Shown here: piece after piece, positions 46,057 to 54,515 of the stretch
Layout: every line of letters starts with the position of its first letter
How positions within the stretch are numbered: position 1 is the first letter of the stretch
Source of the DNA: Ectopseudomonas alcaliphila
GTDB lineage: Bacteria; Pseudomonadota; Gammaproteobacteria; Pseudomonadales; Pseudomonadaceae
Length of the DNA stretch: 64,000 bases
NCBI RefSeq assembly: GCF_900101755.1
Contig: NZ_FNAE01000002.1
Coordinates: forward strand, 338,480-402,479
Reading direction: 5' to 3'
Notes under the pieces: model-generated
What the model saw: the letters and a program-made list of their open reading frames with translations, nothing else
Told to the model about the DNA's origin: nothing
Database searches by the model: none
Position numbers and translations under genes: made by a program

Positions 46057-48462
46057 ATGCCGTCATATCGCTTCGTTCACGCTCCACTTCGCACCGCCAT
46101 CCGTCACGCCCTTTTATGCTCCAGCCTGGCACTGGGCGGCGCTCTGCCGGTGCTAAGCCTCGCAGACACGTCGGCGCCGCACGCTTATCAGATCGCCGGC
46201 GGCCCGCTGGCTGAGGTGCTCAACCGCTACGCCAGCGCGGCCGGCGTCGCCCTGTCGTTCGATTCGGCAGCATTGCAGGGCCAGAGCAGCCCAGGCCTGC
46301 AGGGCACCTACGCGGTGGAGGATGGCTTTGCGCGTCTGTTGCAGGGCAGCGGCCTGCGCGCGGTGCGCCAGGGTGAGGGTGTCTATGGGCTGGAGCGCCA
46401 GCCGCAGCCACGTTCGGGGAACGCCGATGTGCTGCAGCTGGACTCCGTTACGGTCAGCACCCTGCGCAGCGACACCGCCGTTGGCCAGACCAGCCAGCGC
46501 GTGACGGTCATCGACCGCCAGCAGATCGAGCAGCAGCTGGCGCTGAGCAGCGACCCGGGGCAGGTGCTGAGCAACCTGATCCCGTCCTACTCGCCGAGCC
46601 GACAGAAGATGTCCAACGCCGGCGAAACGCTGCGTGGTCGCACCCCGCAGTTTCTCGTCGACGGCGTGCCGCAGGCCAGCTCGATTCGTAACGACGGGCG
46701 CAGTAGCTACACCATCGACCTGGCGCAGATCGAACGCATCGAGGTGATCCATGGCGCCTCAGCCGAACATGGCGGCGGCGCTACCGGCGGTATCGTCAAC
46801 TTCATCAGTCGGCGGCCCGAGGGCAATGGCGTTACCCAGCATGCCGGCGTCAGTCTGGAAAGCGACGACCGCTTCAGCAGGGACGGCCTGGGCTACAAGA
46901 TGAACTATCGGGTCAGCGCGCTGCACGGCGACTGGGAAACCCTGTTCGGCGCCACCTGGCAGGAGCGCGGGGCGTTCTATGATGCCAACGATGAACTGGT
47001 CGGCATCGCCTACCCCGGCGAAATTCAGGACACCCGCGACCATGACCTGATGTTCAAGCTGGGCTACTGGCTCGACGACGTGCAGCACCTGCAGTTCAGC
47101 GCCAACCATTATGAACTCAAGGGCAACAACGACTATGTGCCGGTGCTCGGTGATCGCGCGGCCGGTATTCCCAGCACCGCGCGCAAGGGCGACCCACAAG
47201 GCGACCCGGCGTTCAACGAGAACCGCCAGTACAGCTTCAGCTACAGCAACCAGGATCTGTACGGCAACGTGCTCGACGTACAGCTCTATCACCAGCGCTA
47301 TCGCGGCCAGTTTGGCGCCCTGCTCTCGGCCTCGTTCCAGGATCCCAACATCGCGCCGGTCGGTACCCTGTGGGAGCAGAGCCGCAGCGACTCGGAAAAA
47401 TGGGGCGGCAAGCTGACCCTGCGTCGCAGTGGCCTGTTCGACGGCCTGCTCGATCTGACCGGTGGTCTCGACCTGATGCGCGACAAGGGCGAACAGGTAC
47501 TGGTGCAGAGCAATCGTAGCTACGTGCCGCCGTCCACCTACGACAACCAGGCCGGTTTCCTTCAGGGTGATCTGCACCTGACCGACAAGCTGACCCTGAT
47601 GGCCGGCGTACGCCGCGAGCACTCCGAGCTGGACGTGGATGATTTCCGTACCGTCTGGGGCACCAACAACGCCGGTGGGGTCAGCGTCACCGGCGGCCAG
47701 GTGTCGTTCGGCAAGACGTTGAGCAATTACGGTTTCACCTACCAGGCCAGCGACTGGGCGCAGCTCTACGGCGGTTATTCCGAAGGCTTCGGCATGCCCG
47801 ATATCGGCCGTGTACTGCGCGGGCTCGATGAGCCGGGACTGGAGGTAGAAAACCTGCTGGAACTGGAGCCGATCATCACCCGTTCGCGCGAGGTAGGTCT
47901 GCGCCTGAACTTCGAGCGGGTGGACATGGAGCTGAGCTACTACGAGTCCTTCTCCAACCTCGGCGAGCGTCTTTCGGTGAACGACGATGGCAACTACATC
48001 GCCAACCGCGAGCGGGTCGAGATCCAGGGCTATGAGCTGACCGGCAACTGGCGCATCGACGACCGCCACAGCCTGCGCGGCAGCTACGCCCACAGCCAGG
48101 GCAAGTCCGACACCGACGACGACGGCAAGGTGGATACGCGTCTGACCGGCCTGAACATCGCGCCGGATCAGTACAGCCTGGGCTGGCAGGCCAACTGGAA
48201 CGACGACTGGTCGAGCTACCTGCAGTACAACTACTACGTCAGCCGCAGCTTCGATGATCCGCGTCTGGAGTTCGACGGTTATGCCCTGCTCTCGGCCAGC
48301 GTCAGCCGCCGCCTGCCGTTGGGCAGCCTGTCACTGGGCATCGACAACCTGCTCGACGAAGACTACTTCACCTACTACTCGCAGTCGGCGCGCATCGCCG
48401 ACGACTACAACTTCAAGGGGCGTGGCCGCACCTTTACCCTGGGTTATCAGGTGGAGTTCTGA
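46057..48462 (+). CDS. TonB-dependent receptor with N-terminal signalling domain (FecA type)
   Basis: 801-residue outer-membrane receptor for a ferric chelate or haem. After a signal peptide, residues ~46-115 form the STN signalling domain (YQIAGGPLAEVLNRYASAAG). The plug follows (VTVIDRQQIEQQLALSSDPG and the GRTPQFLVDGVPQ segment), then the barrel ending in GYQVEF. Ligand binding would signal through the FecR protein to the sigma factor. Ligand unknown. The 150 bases upstream hold a possible FecI-type -35 (ggaaat at 45968-45973). Confidence 0.94.
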   Translation: MPSYRFVHAPLRTAIRHALLCSSLALGGALPVLSLADTSAPHAYQIAGGPLAEVLNRYASAAGVALSFDSAALQGQSSPGLQGTYAVEDGFARLLQGSGLRAVRQGEGVYGLERQPQPRSGNADVLQLDSVTVSTLRSDTAVGQTSQRVTVIDRQQIEQQLALSSDPGQVLSNLIPSYSPSRQKMSNAGETLRGRTPQFLVDGVPQASSIRNDGRSSYTIDLAQIERIEVIHGASAEHGGGATGGIVNFISRRPEGNGVTQHAGVSLESDDRFSRDGLGYKMNYRVSALHGDWETLFGATWQERGAFYDANDELVGIAYPGEIQDTRDHDLMFKLGYWLDDVQHLQFSANHYELKGNNDYVPVLGDRAAGIPSTARKGDPQGDPAFNENRQYSFSYSNQDLYGNVLDVQLYHQRYRGQFGALLSASFQDPNIAPVGTLWEQSRSDSEKWGGKLTLRRSGLFDGLLDLTGGLDLMRDKGEQVLVQSNRSYVPPSTYDNQAGFLQGDLHLTDKLTLMAGVRREHSELDVDDFRTVWGTNNAGGVSVTGGQVSFGKTLSNYGFTYQASDWAQLYGGYSEGFGMPDIGRVLRGLDEPGLEVENLLELEPIITRSREVGLRLNFERVDMELSYYESFSNLGERLSVNDDGNYIANRERVEIQGYELTGNWRIDDRHSLRGSYAHSQGKSDTDDDGKVDTRLTGLNIAPDQYSLGWQANWNDDWSSYLQYNYYVSRSFDDPRLEFDGYALLSASVSRRLPLGSLSLGIDNLLDEDYFTYYSQSARIADDYNFKGRGRTFTLGYQVEF

Positions 48463-48555
48463 CGCGCGAGGGGACCGGCGCGTGGTGGCGGTAGATGACA
48501 CTTATGCGTGGCGGGCTAGTCTCAAGGAGAACCTACACGCCACAGGAGATCCGTC

Positions 48556-48771
48556 ATGACCGACCACCACACCTACAAGAAGATCGAGATCGTTGGCTCG
48601 TCTCGTACCAGCATCGAGGAGGCCATCGAGAACGCCCTGGCCGAGTGCGCCAAGAGCGTGCGCAACATGGACTGGTTCGAGGTGGTGGACACCCGTGGCC
48701 ATATCGAGAATGGCAAGGTGGGTCACTACCAGGTCACGCTCAAGATCGGCTTTCGCCTGAGCGATAGCTGA
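48556..48771 (+). CDS. Dodecin (flavin-binding)
   Basis: 71-residue protein of the dodecin family, which forms hollow dodecamers storing FMN or riboflavin. The family signature SSRTSIEEAIENALAECAKS and MDWFEVVDTRGHI, with the flavin-stacking tryptophan, is seen. In P. aeruginosa a dodecin gene follows trpI directly as I recall; here the signalling island lies between them. Confidence 0.93.
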   Translation: MTDHHTYKKIEIVGSSRTSIEEAIENALAECAKSVRNMDWFEVVDTRGHIENGKVGHYQVTLKIGFRLSDS

Positions 48772-48914
48772 CAGAGACGCCGAACCAGGCTGCCGGCCAG
48801 CCGTTTCATCGACAGGAGCGATATGTGGTGCCGTGCACAGCGACGGTGGCTGTCGCTGGCGAGGCGCGGCGGGTTCGGGCAAGCTGCCAGGGCTGATTTC
48901 AGGGAGGAAATGTC

Positions 48915-49499
48915 ATGTTCAGGATGATGCTGGTGTTGTTCGTCGCACTGTCGCTCGCGGGTTGCATCGACAACGAACCGCCACTCGCCGAGGAGCGCCG
49001 CCTGCTGCTCAGCGGTGAGGATTTCGCCGCTTACGAGGCGCCGGACGACGGGCGCTACGAGAAGCTGGTGACCTACGCTGCGCGCAGTATCGACCTCAGT
49101 TTCGAGAGCGAAGGCAGCGACTGGTTCTATCTCTACAGCGGTGTCTCGCTCTACCCGCGCGCGGGTGATGCGCTGATGACCAGCTACGCCGAGACCTTCG
49201 GCGCCTCGTTCGGCCTGCGTGACAGCGGCCTGGTGCAGCAGGATCTGCCGCTGGAAACCAAGCTGGCCAGCCGCGCCAGCCTCAAGCTGCTGACCCAGGA
49301 CGGCGATCCGGTGGGCAATCTGTTCTATGCCACGGTCGGCAACAAGTCGATGTTCACCATCTTCACCGGTGTGTACTTCGAGCAGCCCGAGGACTTCGAG
49401 GCATTCATCGCACCCAAGCTGCTGGCATTGCGCGAATACCAGCATACCGATCCGTTGCTGAGCTGGGCGGGCGACAAGTTGGGCTTGGGCACCGATTGA
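48915..49499 (+). CDS. Putative lipoprotein
   Basis: 194-residue protein with a lipoprotein signal: hydrophobic N-terminus and lipobox LAGC (cysteine at residue 17). The mature part is acidic and without a motif I recognise. A ggagg site precedes the ATG. Envelope-localised; function unknown. Confidence 0.82.
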   Translation: MFRMMLVLFVALSLAGCIDNEPPLAEERRLLLSGEDFAAYEAPDDGRYEKLVTYAARSIDLSFESEGSDWFYLYSGVSLYPRAGDALMTSYAETFGASFGLRDSGLVQQDLPLETKLASRASLKLLTQDGDPVGNLFYATVGNKSMFTIFTGVYFEQPEDFEAFIAPKLLALREYQHTDPLLSWAGDKLGLGTD

Positions 49500-49520
49500 G
49501 CCGCCCCAGCCCGAAGACGA

Positions 49521-50750
49521 TCAGCCGAAGAACCAGTAGCACACGCCGATGGCGGCGATGATGCCGGCCGTGTCGGCGACCAGCGCGCAGCCCACCGCAT
49601 GGCGGGCGCGTTGCAGACCGACTGCACCGAAATACACCGCAAGCACGTAGAACGTGGTCTCGGTACTGCCTTGCACCGTGGCGGCGATCAGTGCCGGAAA
49701 GCTGTCGACGCCGAAGTTCTCCATGGTCTCGATCAGCATGGCGCGCGCGGCACCGCCGGAGAAGGGTTTCATCAGCGCGGTTGGCAGGGCGTCGACGAAG
49801 CGGGTATCCCAGCCCAGCGCCTCGGTCAGCCAGCGGATGCCGTCGAGGCCGAAATCCAGTGCGCCAGATGCGCGCAGCACGCCGATGGCGCAGAGCATGG
49901 CGACCAGATAGGGCAGCAGGCTCTTGGCCACATCGAACCCTTCCTTGGCACCTTCGATGAAGCTCTCGTACACCGCCACCTTGCGCAATGCTCCGACTAT
50001 CAGAAACAGCAGGATCAGGCCGAACAGGGTGAGGTTGCCGAGCAGCGAGGACAGCGCCGCCAGGGCCGTGGCACTCATGCCGGCGAGCAGGGCCATGAAG
50101 CCGCCGAGCAGCAACGCCGAGGGAATCAGGTAGGCCAGCACCACCGGGTCCCACAGGCGCAGGCGCTGCATCACCGACACCGCCAGCAGGCCGGCCAGGG
50201 TCGAGGCACTGGTCGCCAGGAGGATCGGCAGGAACACCAGCGTAGGATCCTCGGCACCTTGCTGCACGCGGTACATGAAGATCGATACCGGCAGCAGGGT
50301 CAGCGAGGAGGTGTTGAGCACCAGGAAGAGGATCTGCGCGTTGCTCGCCGTGGTGGCGCTGGGGTTGAGGTCCTGCAGGGCGCGCATGGCCTTGAGGCCG
50401 ATGGGTGTGGCGGCGTTGTCCAGACCCAGGCCATTGGCGGCGAAGTTCATGCTGATCAGCCCCAGCGCGGGATGGCCGCGCGGTACTTCCGGCATCAGGC
50501 GGGCAAACAGTGGGCCCAGCATGCGCGCGAGCAGGTCGACCAGACCGGCCTTCTCGGCGATGCGCAGCAGCCCCAGCCACAGCGTCAGGGTGCCGAACAG
50601 CACCACCATCAGCTCCACCGAGAGCTTGGCCATGGCGAACAGGCTCTCGACCATGGCGCCGAACACGGCGGCGTCGCCGCCGATCAGCCAGCGCGCCAAG
50701 GCGGCGATGGCCCCCAGCAGAAAAAAGCTCAGCCACAGGCCATTGAGCAT
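49521..50750 (-). CDS. Nucleoside-recognition membrane protein (SpmA-SpmB fusion)
   Basis: 409-residue polytopic membrane protein combining two Gate/nucleoside-recognition domains, equivalent to a fusion of the Bacillus spore-maturation proteins SpmA (N-half, with NFAANGLGLDNAATPIGLKAM) and SpmB (C-half, with FSGGAARAMLIETMENFGVDS and GSTETTFYVLAVYFG). In non-sporing Pseudomonas its substrate is unknown. Complete. Confidence 0.88.
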   Translation of the reverse strand: MLNGLWLSFFLLGAIAALARWLIGGDAAVFGAMVESLFAMAKLSVELMVVLFGTLTLWLGLLRIAEKAGLVDLLARMLGPLFARLMPEVPRGHPALGLISMNFAANGLGLDNAATPIGLKAMRALQDLNPSATTASNAQILFLVLNTSSLTLLPVSIFMYRVQQGAEDPTLVFLPILLATSASTLAGLLAVSVMQRLRLWDPVVLAYLIPSALLLGGFMALLAGMSATALAALSSLLGNLTLFGLILLFLIVGALRKVAVYESFIEGAKEGFDVAKSLLPYLVAMLCAIGVLRASGALDFGLDGIRWLTEALGWDTRFVDALPTALMKPFSGGAARAMLIETMENFGVDSFPALIAATVQGSTETTFYVLAVYFGAVGLQRARHAVGCALVADTAGIIAAIGVCYWFFG

Positions 50751-50913
50751 TGCGATCCCCCTTAGCTCGAAGTCGCGAGCGACGCCTTCCTTGGTGTCCT
50801 TCTCCCTGGGGGGAAGGTGGCGCGAAGCGCCGGATAAGGGAGGGCATGCCGTTATGGCGGGGGATGATAACGTGCCTGCGGCGTCTATGGGACAGCCGGC
50901 AAACTGCCGTCAC

Positions 50914-51375
50914 TCAATACCAGTTCGGGTCGCTGCGCAGCTGTTCCATCAGCATCTGCTGGATTTCCTCGTCGGGGTCGCCCAGCCAGCGCAGGCTGGC
51001 GTGTTCACTGGGTGCACGGTCTTCCGGCAGGCCATCCGGTACCTGCACGTAAAGCGCATAGGCATCGTCGTCTTCCCATTCGAAGGCGACATAGGCGCGC
51101 TGGCTGAAGCACCTGTGCGCTTCGCATATCTGGCCAACCAGGTAGCGATCGCTATCGGCCTCCACTGCCTGCATGGGTGTGGATAGGCCGCTGAGATTGA
51201 TCAGCCAGTCCGGCAAGCGCTCTTCGTTCTTCACCAAGTCCTGCCAGGCTTCGCGATACTCGGCGTTGCTGGTCAGCAACTCGCCTGGATGGAAGCTGGC
51301 GTCGCGGTCGGCGGCCTGAGCCGCCAGGGCGCCGCCCATCAGCAGGGCGGCGGCAATGGCGTGAATCGACTGCAT
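50914..51375 (-). CDS. ivy: Ivy-type inhibitor of C-type lysozyme
   Basis: 153-residue periplasmic protein with a signal peptide (cut after AQA). The family's loop is seen as CEAHRC, the disulfide-closed CxxxxC that plugs the lysozyme active site (CKPHDC in E. coli Ivy). WQDLVKNEERLPDWL and the later FEWEDDDAYALYVQVPDG also fit. It protects peptidoglycan against lysozyme. Last of three small genes on this strand, 10 bases after the DUF1328 gene. Confidence 0.85.
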   Translation of the reverse strand: MQSIHAIAAALLMGGALAAQAADRDASFHPGELLTSNAEYREAWQDLVKNEERLPDWLINLSGLSTPMQAVEADSDRYLVGQICEAHRCFSQRAYVAFEWEDDDAYALYVQVPDGLPEDRAPSEHASLRWLGDPDEEIQQMLMEQLRSDPNWY

Positions 51376-51385
51376 CTATGTCTCC

Positions 51386-51550
51386 CTAAAGACGCGGGCG
51401 GCGGCCCATGACGAACGAGACGATGAACAGCACCAGGAACACCACGAATAGAATCTTGGCGATACCTGCAGCGGTGCCGGCGATACCACCGAAGCCCAGT
51501 ACAGCGGCGATGATGGCGATGATCAGGAAAGTAACTGCCCAGCTAAGCAT
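51386..51550 (-). CDS. DUF1328 small membrane protein
   Basis: 54-residue protein made almost entirely of two hydrophobic helices ([20 protein letters not shown] and the second half) with a basic RRPRL end, the YtjA/DUF1328 family. These are often stress-associated but uncharacterised. The start at 51550 is preceded by cgaggagaa. Between a 65-residue protein and ivy. Confidence 0.87.
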   Translation of the reverse strand: MLSWAVTFLIIAIIAAVLGFGGIAGTAAGIAKILFVVFLVLFIVSFVMGRRPRL

Positions 51551-51569
51551 GGTGTTTCTCCTCGATGTA

Positions 51570-51767
51570 TCAGTGGGTAATGGCCCAGGCAGGCCAGGGG
51601 TCTTGCACGTTGCTCGGGACCAAAGGCTGGGGCGCAGCACCCGTGGGCAGCTCCAGCTCGGCGGTATTGCGGCTCGCGCACAGGGTCTGGCCAATCAGTA
51701 CAACGCTGGCGAGCGTCAGGCTGAGCAGAAGCAGCAAGGTGGCCAACACCAGAGCAACTATCCACAT
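51570..51767 (-). CDS. Small membrane protein of unknown function
   Basis: 65-residue protein with one long hydrophobic helix (residues ~3-28) and a Pro-rich tail ([20 protein letters not shown]). A caggagaa ribosome site precedes the ATG, supporting translation. It begins a three-gene run with DUF1328 and ivy, 19 bases before DUF1328. I do not recognise a family. Confidence 0.65.
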   Translation of the reverse strand: MWIVALVLATLLLLLSLTLASVVLIGQTLCASRNTAELELPTGAAPQPLVPSNVQDPWPAWAITH

Positions 51768-52140
51768 GGCGATTCTCCTGTTGCGTTGGAGGCGGAGGGC
51801 TCGGGTTTGTGGCCTATCCGTCTCTTCCTTGTTCTACGTTGCAACCGGTGCGTGGCCGGTCACCCACTGGGAACATTGCAGCACCCGTGCCAGACTTTTT
51901 CTTTATATAAAATCCTTGAAAATCATTGGCTTACGTTTGCATGGTGGCATTAGGTGGCAGGCATACTGCCCGAACGAGGCTTGGCCGGTCGTGCGTTTTG
52001 CCCGACACCGCATGGGCTGTGGCGTTCTACTCCCTGCCAGAGTGGTCGCTCGCCGACTGCACAGTCGGTATACTCGTTGCGCCCGTGTGCCATGCGGGTT
52101 CCGCGCCCAGAACAACAACCGCGCCGCGAGTCTCGAGCCG
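51768..52140. other. Intergenic region before the thioesterase gene
   Basis: 373 bases without a gene. An AT-rich patch lies at 51897-51920 (ctttatataa). A -10-like tatact is at 52068-52073, suitable for the downstream gene. A near-miss of a sigma-54 site at 51926-51942 is recorded under rejections. Confidence 0.5.
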
Positions 52141-52545
52141 ATGAACGACTACGAACAGGAAGACCCGATTCCCCAGGGCGATCTCGCCCTGCAGATCACC
52201 GCGTTGCCGCGCGAGACCAATGGTTTCGGTGATATCTACGGTGGCTGGCTGGTATCGCAGATGGATCTCGCCGGCACCGCGATGGCGAGCAAGGTCGCGG
52301 GCGGCCGCGTGGCGACCGTGGCCATCGATCGCATGGCCTTTCTGGTGCCGGTATCGGTGGGTGCCCAGCTCTCGTTCTACACCCAGGCACTGGAGATCGG
52401 CCGCAGTTCGATTCAGATGATGGTCGAGGTGTGGAGCGACGACCCGCTGTCCAATGAGTGGCGCAAGGTCACCGAAGCGGTGTTCGTCTTCGTCGCCATC
52501 GACGGCAGTGGTCGCACTCGCCCGGTGCCGCCGCGTCGCGGCTGA
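52141..52545 (+). CDS. YciA-type acyl-CoA thioesterase
   Basis: 134-residue hot-dog-fold thioesterase. The motif FGDIYGGWLVSQMDLAGTAMA carries the catalytic aspartate, and VATVAIDRMAFLVPVSVG is the usual second block. It hydrolyses acyl-CoA esters, buffering the CoA pool. Start at 52141. It converges with the dctP gene across a shared terminator. Confidence 0.9.
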   Translation: MNDYEQEDPIPQGDLALQITALPRETNGFGDIYGGWLVSQMDLAGTAMASKVAGGRVATVAIDRMAFLVPVSVGAQLSFYTQALEIGRSSIQMMVEVWSDDPLSNEWRKVTEAVFVFVAIDGSGRTRPVPPRRG

Positions 52546-52579
52546 CGCTCACCCAGCGCAAACGCGAATTGCAGTAATG

Positions 52580-52610
52580 AAAACGCCGGCTAGAAGCCGG
52601 CGTTTTGTTT
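52580..52610. terminator. Bidirectional terminator between thioesterase and dctP genes
   Basis: aaaacgccggc (52580-52590) and gccggcgtttt (52596-52606) make a perfect 11-bp stem with loop tagaa and A/T tails on both sides, right between the converging gene ends. Confidence 0.9.
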
Positions 52611-52622
52611 TGCCCTGAGCGA

Positions 52623-53723
52623 TCAGCCGCGGATGTTGTAGATATCCTTCTCGTTGCTTTCCGCGTATTCGTACAGGCGCTTGAGGTAGGCCTTCTGGTG
52701 TTCCCACACCTTGCTCGCTGCCGGATCGGCCGCTGCGCTGGCATCGACCACCTCGGCAGCCACTTCCTTCAGGCGCGCCAGGACTTCGTCCGGCAGGCGG
52801 CGAACTTCCACGCCGTCGGCCTTGAGCTGTTCCATGGCCTCCATGTTCTTGGCGTTGTAATCGTCGAGCATGTCGCCGTTGACGTCGCGAGCGGCGGCGC
52901 GAACGATGGCTTGCAGATCTGCAGGCAGGGTTTCCCAGGCCTTGATGTTGACGTCCAGCTCGAACAGCACGCTCGGCTCCTGCCAGCCCGGGGTGTAGTA
53001 GTACTTGGCTGCTTTGTGCAGGCCGAGGGCCAGGTCGTTGTATGGGCCGATCCACTCGGTGGCGTCGATGGCGCCAGTCTGCATGGCGGTGAAGATTTCA
53101 CCGGCCGGCATGTTGACCACGGTACCGCCCATCTTGGTCAGCACTTCGCCGCCCAGGCCCGGGGTGCGCATCTTCAGACCTTTGAAGTCGTCGACCGAGT
53201 TCATTTCCTTGTTGAACCAGCCGGCGGTCTGCACGCCAGTGTTGCCACAGGCCATCGGCAGCACGCCGAAGGGTTTGTAGACCTCTTCCCACAGCTGCTG
53301 ACCACCACCACGGTGCAGCCAGGCGTTCATTTCCTGGGCATTGGGGCCGAATGGCGAGGCGCAGAAGAACTGCGCAGCCGGAACCTTGCCTTTCCAGTAG
53401 TACGGGGCGCCGTGACCCATCTCGGCGGTACCGCGGGAGACTGCATCGAACACTTCCAGTGCCGGTACCAGTTCACCTGCTGCGTACACCTTGACCTTCA
53501 GGCGGCCGTTACTCATTTCATCGACCAGCCTGGCGAAGGGCTCGGCCCCCACGCCGACGCCCGGGAAGTTCTTCGGCCAGGAGGTGACCATCTTCCAGTT
53601 GAAGGTCTGGGAACTCGAGCCCTCTTGGGGTGCTGCGGCGCTCTTGGCATCTTCTTTACAGCCAGCCAGTGCGGTTGCTGCAAGGCCTACGCCCGCTGCG
53701 GCGAGTATGTCGCGACGTTTCAT
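52623..53723 (-). CDS. dctP: TRAP transporter substrate-binding protein, TakP-like
   Basis: 366-residue binding protein of a TRAP transporter. The N-terminus MKRRDILAAAGVGLAATALAGC combines twin arginines and a lipobox, so it is exported and possibly lipid-anchored. The body (WKMVTSWPKNFPG, GHGAPYYWKG, IDATEWIGPYNDLALG) resembles TakP of Rhodobacter, which binds 2-oxo acids such as pyruvate. The two permease genes are divergent. Substrate by analogy only. Confidence 0.9.
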   Translation of the reverse strand: MKRRDILAAAGVGLAATALAGCKEDAKSAAAPQEGSSSQTFNWKMVTSWPKNFPGVGVGAEPFARLVDEMSNGRLKVKVYAAGELVPALEVFDAVSRGTAEMGHGAPYYWKGKVPAAQFFCASPFGPNAQEMNAWLHRGGGQQLWEEVYKPFGVLPMACGNTGVQTAGWFNKEMNSVDDFKGLKMRTPGLGGEVLTKMGGTVVNMPAGEIFTAMQTGAIDATEWIGPYNDLALGLHKAAKYYYTPGWQEPSVLFELDVNIKAWETLPADLQAIVRAAARDVNGDMLDDYNAKNMEAMEQLKADGVEVRRLPDEVLARLKEVAAEVVDASAAADPAASKVWEHQKAYLKRLYEYAESNEKDIYNIRG

Positions 53724-53821
53724 GCAATGCTCCTTCTTGTTGTATTGGTCTTACCACGGGATCGCCGAAGGTAGACCGGGCGTGAATAACATAGGGGGTC
53801 GTGACCTACAAGCCTAGCTAC

Positions 53822-53837
53822 TACGACTAAAGTTGTA
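53822..53837. promoter_or_regulatory. Dyad in the dctP-dctQM divergent region
   Basis: tacgactaaagttgta is a 16-base near-perfect dyad about 100 bases upstream of dctP and 133 upstream of dctQ. It is a candidate operator for a regulator shared by both transcripts. No regulator gene is adjacent. Confidence 0.4.
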
Positions 53838-53969
53838 CGGGCATTGCTGCATTACCGGTAGCCTGCCTAGAATCGCCGGCCTGCGGCTCACAAGGACGCG
53901 GGCGGCGTGACGTGCAGCCAACCGGCTTACTGTCCTGTCTCCTACACTCATAACGATAAAGGACTCACT

Positions 53970-54515
53970 ATGTCCGACAAGCCTTCATTCCCCCTCGCTC
54001 TTGCATATCTGATCGATGCGCTCAACAGCTGGTTCGGCAAGGCCTGCGCCTGGCTGACGGTATTTCTGGTGATCGGTACCGCCGTCGTCGTGGTGCTGCG
54101 TTACGGTTTTGGTATCGGCGCGACAGCCCTGCAGGAGGCAGTGCTTTACGCTCACGCATTGGTGTTCATGGGCGCAGCGGCCTGGGTGCTGCAGCGCAAC
54201 GGCCACGTGCGTGTGGATATCTTCTACCAGAAGTTCAGCGGCCGGCGTCAGGCGCTGGTGGAAATTCTCGGTAACCTGCTGTTCCTGCTGCCGGTGGCGC
54301 TTTTTCTCGGCTGGGCCAGCTGGGATTACGTCAGCAACTCCTGGTCGACGTTCGAAGCCTCGAGCGAGTCTGGCGGCCTCAAGTTCGTCTATCTGCAGAA
54401 AAGCATCATCCTGGTACTGGTCATCAGCCTGGTACTGCAAGGTATTTCCAATCTGATCAAGGCGCTCTACGTCTTCAGCGGTCGCCTGCCGGCTCCGGAG
54501 GTGAAACATGGCTGA
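53970..54515 (+). CDS. dctQ: TRAP transporter small permease DctQ
   Basis: 181-residue membrane protein with four hydrophobic segments, the small subunit that couples to DctM. The start at 53970 has aagga ahead. It overlaps the dctM start by 8 bases. Divergent from its binding-protein gene. Confidence 0.93.
   Translation: MSDKPSFPLALAYLIDALNSWFGKACAWLTVFLVIGTAVVVVLRYGFGIGATALQEAVLYAHALVFMGAAAWVLQRNGHVRVDIFYQKFSGRRQALVEILGNLLFLLPVALFLGWASWDYVSNSWSTFEASSESGGLKFVYLQKSIILVLVISLVLQGISNLIKALYVFSGRLPAPEVKHG

Noticed and set aside
46759..48093. A 444-codon open frame antisense to the FecA-type receptor
   Set aside because: Shadow of the receptor gene; no ribosome site and no motif.
51926..51942. 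Sigma-54-like sequence ttggcttacgtttgcat
   Set aside because: The GG and GC elements are 9 bases apart, not the required 10, and no enhancer-dependent gene follows.
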